From Echria macrotheca (taxonomy: Eukaryota > Ascomycota > Sordariomycetes > Sordariales > Schizotheciaceae): a stretch of 64,000 bases of DNA. Below, piece by piece: positions 61,143 to 64,000 of this stretch. The translations under genes were made by a program, and so were the position numbers. Within the stretch, counting starts at the first letter, position 1. The number at the start of each line of letters is the position of its first letter. The notes under the pieces were generated by a model. That model worked only from the letters and a program-made list of their open reading frames with translations. It made no database searches and was not told the DNA's origin. Location: the NCBI GenBank assembly GCA_030411725.1, contig MU839830.1:992001-1056000 (forward strand), written 5' to 3'.

Positions 61143-63767
61143 GTGTGTAGCTTTAGCATGTATGTTAGGAGGGATAATGCATCTTTTATCCGTCTGGTCC
61201 TATACATCGTTTTTTAGAAGGGTGGTCTTGTATCGCTTGCAAGCTGCCACCTGGTTGTGAGGCTGTGAATTATTCCTGTCCTAACTCTAGAGTATACATG
61301 GGACTATTCTCCCCGCCAGCTTGGTGTTTTATACCAGACTCAATCATAGCATTCTTCTGCTCGCGAATGTTTCGAAGCAAAGGCGGACCTGGTAGACTTG
61401 ATATCCAGGGGTAACTAGACAAGACACAACGATTTCAATCATCCACATCCATCCAGCTCGTATCCAGTTCTCAAGCGCCCACCAATCTACCTGGAAACTC
61501 CTCATCGCATTGCAATTCTACTCCTCTCTAGTTCTCGGAAGTTCGTACACGCGGGAGATATCCGGAGGAAGTCGGTCCATCCTACCGTCCAGGCAATGTT
61601 ATAACTCCCGGCCGGTTCAATACCTACCGCCTACATAAACCGTAAACATACCAAGATCCCCCCCCTTCGGATGGCGTCTGATAGGGGTGCACCCCCCTTT
61701 TGATCCGTACGCATCCCCTTGAAGATGCATTTTTCGCCTACATCCTCAAATACATACGTTTCGGCGTATTGGCAATGGCTAAAGGGCCATTAATAAGGGC
61801 TTTACAATCTATCAATTACGTTTTTAAACCTTTATTTACCGGATACAAGATATAAAAGGTCTCAACCTAGCGCGAATCTAGGGGGTAGCGAATAAACGTA
61901 ACTGCCTTAAATCTTTTACTTTTCTCTACCTTTACAAGTTTAAAACCCCTTATATATAGTAAATAGGCCTTTCACAAAGATATACACAGCTTTCAGGAAA
62001 AACATCAACAGTAGATTAGAGGGCCGATGCGTAAAACGCTATTGCGAGGGGATGCACCCGCAGCAAAAGGGGGGTGCACCCCTATCAGATGCCGTAGGTA
62101 AAAACGACAATAGAAAAAAAAAAAGAGTACACCTCAAGGGGGACAAGACAGTGTATAGAATAAATCACACACGCCCTACCCAAGGGATGAGGGATAGATG
62201 AACAAATAAGGTAGGTAGTCAGGCCAAGCTTTCTCTTGGCGCAGCGGGACCACCCCTACGGTCCCGACCGACCCGTCGATCCTTGATCTTCCTCGATCTT
62301 TCGACCTTCTAGAACTTTCAAGGTACACTACTCGAGTAAATCCCGAACGACTGGTTTTTCCGAGAAGCACATCGCCCTCGGTCCCCTCCACTGCACAACC
62401 CCCCCTTCTCACTATCTTAGATGGAACAGTACAACTTCATGTGGTATTCTTTCCAGAGACCAGGACGGAGAAAATACCAATGATAGCGACTAGACATGAG
62501 CGCCGTATAAAATTATCTTTGATTTGTTAAGATTCTGATCAATGTACATTTACACGGCAGAGAGGAGTCGTCTCAAGGATTGGGCATCGTTGGATGCCGT
62601 GACATCATCCCTCCACAGAACCCCTCCCGAGCCGCCCCCCACCTTGTTATCCTCAGACCGACAGACCGCTCCTCACATCCTCAGTCACACTGTCTGGACA
62701 AGCCAAAGGAGAACAGCAAACTCCAAATATTCAAATATAATAAATAGCCATCGTAAACAGCAAAAAGATATATTATCCAAGGAAATATAACTAAGAAATC
62801 ATCATATCGTAGACCTCGTTACCCAAGCATGTCAACATGTCATTCGATAGATCCCCCGTCTCTCTTCTCCTTCCCCCCACCATCCACCAACCTCAGAAAG
62901 AGTAAGGCCACCCCTAACCAACCAATCCCCTCGCGTGCCCCCTACCGGTGCCGACACGGGAATAACCAAAAAAAGAAACCCCTCATCAGACCATTCCAAC
63001 CAGAAAAATGAAGCGGAACAAACAACCCGGGGGGGAAAACGGTATGCGACAAAAGTACAAACCATGACGTACGTCTCCAGGGTATCGGAAACACAACACC
63101 CCCTCGTTTTTCAATCCCACCCCCTCTCCTCTCGTTCGTACGACCGATCCGATAGGCGTAGCCCATGTTGTCAGTTCGCCAGGTTCCGAGAAAGCTGTCA
63201 AACCGGACGATCACAGCCTGTCATGTCGTGACCTGCAGATCGATCCCTTCCCGTCCGTCCATCCCCGGCCCTCGGATGCCGCAGCGAGAAGAAGCATGGC
63301 CGGGGCTACACAGAGAAAGAAGCGAACGGCGTATTGTCGTATCCGTAAAAAGAATGGAAACCCTTCTCCCCCCTGGAGAGGAACGGGAGGGGCGCCTTAA
63401 TGGCGGCGATGGTCATCTGTCACACAAGATTAATTAGGTTCATGTCCCGAGACACAACGAGTTGTAAAAAGTGAATTGCAGAAAAAGAGGGTAGCTCGCA
63501 AAACGACATCGCCAGAGCAAGCAGGGTCCAGCGAGAGAAGGTCTTCCACCAGAGTTGGCCAAAAACCTAGTTTAAACCCATCCAATCATAGATCGTAAAC
63601 TCGTAGACGTCATACCCGCCGCAGCCGGGGTTGTTGCATACTCATGCGAGAGTGCAAGGGTAGAGGATAATGGGTGAGGGGGTGCGAATCATGCGAATCA
63701 GATGGGGAACGGGTGCAGTGAAGGGGGCGGCAACGGAACGGCAGGCGTACAGGGCCGAGTCCGCCCC
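61143..63767. other. Long gene-poor region downstream of CLF1
   Basis: This 2.6-kb region lies between convergent genes. It includes the inverted-repeat element at 61673-62093, otherwise no gene. AT-rich tracts occur at 61790-62040 and 62500-62800, and C-rich runs at 62860-62960. The part nearest 63768 is presumably the 3' UTR of the gene running off the right edge. Confidence 0.5.
61673..62093. mobile_element. 421-bp element with terminal inverted repeats (MITE-like relic)
   Basis: The left end reads GGCGTCTGATAGGGGTGCAC then CCCCCTTTTG (61673-61702). The reverse complement of the right end (62093-62064) reads GGCATCTGATAGGGGTGCAC then CCCCCTTTTG, so 29 of the 30 outermost bases match. A second shared patch, GCATCCCCT, lies about ten bases further in on each side, making TIRs of about 48. 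The ~325-bp interior is AT-rich with no coding frame, consistent with a non-autonomous DNA transposon. RIP-type C-to-T decay would fit but was not counted. A target-site duplication is not clear: the left flank is GGAT and the right flank GTAG. Confidence 0.75.
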
Positions 63768-64000
63768 TCACCTCCTGTCTCCAGGAGGAGGGAGAGCGGC
63801 GTACGGATTCCCATCTGTGTAGCGAGGCCCGTCATCGTAGTGGTCCGCCTTGGGTGGAGCTGGAGAAGACCAGTTGTCAGCCCTGCGCCTGCCGTAGCCG
63901 TCCCTGTCTTGAGTGTCCGTCAACCGGCGCTGCCTCTCGAGCCGCCGCTTGTGCCTCTCCTCCCGCTTCTCCTTCCATTCACGCATCTCGTGCACCGACT
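63768..64000 (-). CDS. C-terminal fragment of a gene running off the right edge
   Basis: The frame is open from the window edge to a TGA at 63770-63768, about 77 codons. It begins highly charged and helical (EMREWKEKREERHKRRLERQ, RRLTDTQDRDGYGRRRADNW) and ends with a Pro/Tyr-rich tail (YTDGNPYAALPPPGDRR). The internal Met is not taken as a start, because the frame continues upstream beyond the window. No family recognised; it could be a cytosolic tail of a larger protein or a disordered C-terminus. Confidence 0.55.
   Translation of the reverse strand, partial: SVHEMREWKEKREERHKRRLERQRRLTDTQDRDGYGRRRADNWSSPAPPKADHYDDGPRYTDGNPYAALPPPGDRR

Overview
The window is chromosomal DNA from a filamentous ascomycete (Pezizomycotina), most likely a sordariomycete. 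The genes are intron-rich with short introns (about 45-175 nt), mostly GTAAGT/GTATGT donors and CTAAC/CTGAC branch sites. Several products are typical of filamentous fungi, including a Cch1 calcium channel, a CKB1-type CK2 regulatory subunit, a Zn2Cys6 factor and a bacterial-type acetate kinase. Spacers are long, with pyrimidine-rich leaders and simple repeats. I could run no database search; all exon coordinates come from reading splice signals and frame continuity.

Layout: (1) 1-1742 (-), DDT/WHIM/PHD chromatin-remodelling accessory protein, cut by the left edge. (2) 3505-10095 (+), Cch1 calcium channel, 2139 aa. (3) 12553-12837 (+), 94-aa small protein. (4) 14623-16217 (+), disordered unknown protein. 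(5) 16484-18140 (-), B-type cyclin. (6) 19876-21105 (+), mitochondrial ribosomal protein uL2m. (7) 22034-23539 (+), PAP2 lipid phosphatase. (8) 25178-26183 (-), CK2 beta. (9) 27216-30653 (-), RIC1, divergent from (10) 31213-32512 (+), Tho3/Tex1. (11) 34101-37080 (+), Zn2Cys6 transcription factor. (12) 38242-40669 (-), PHS-type MFS phosphate transporter. (13) 41743-42397 (-), small HTH protein resembling the DNA-binding half of a mariner-like transposase. (14) 43612-45038 (+), unknown 411-aa protein. (15) 45624-46935 (+), acetate kinase. (16) 49477-50301 (-), two-finger C2H2 factor of NRG1/CSP-1 type. (17) 56868-58774 (-), Prp31, divergent from (18) 59055-61142 (+), Clf1/Crooked-neck. (19) 63768-64000 (-), C-terminus of a gene running off the right edge.

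The genes form no biosynthetic cluster. They are mainly housekeeping and regulatory genes: chromatin, cell cycle, splicing, mRNA export, trafficking, phosphate and calcium transport. Two head-to-head pairs share short promoters: RIC1/THO3 (559 bp) and PRP31/CLF1 (280 bp, two splicing factors). Gene-poor stretches lie at 46.9-49.5 kb, 50.3-56.9 kb and 61.1-63.8 kb. The last holds a 421-bp element with terminal inverted repeats and an AT-rich core, probably a decayed non-autonomous DNA transposon.

The best leads for something undescribed are the DDE-less transposase-like HTH protein (13), the two unplaced proteins (4 and 14), and two probable GC-AG introns.
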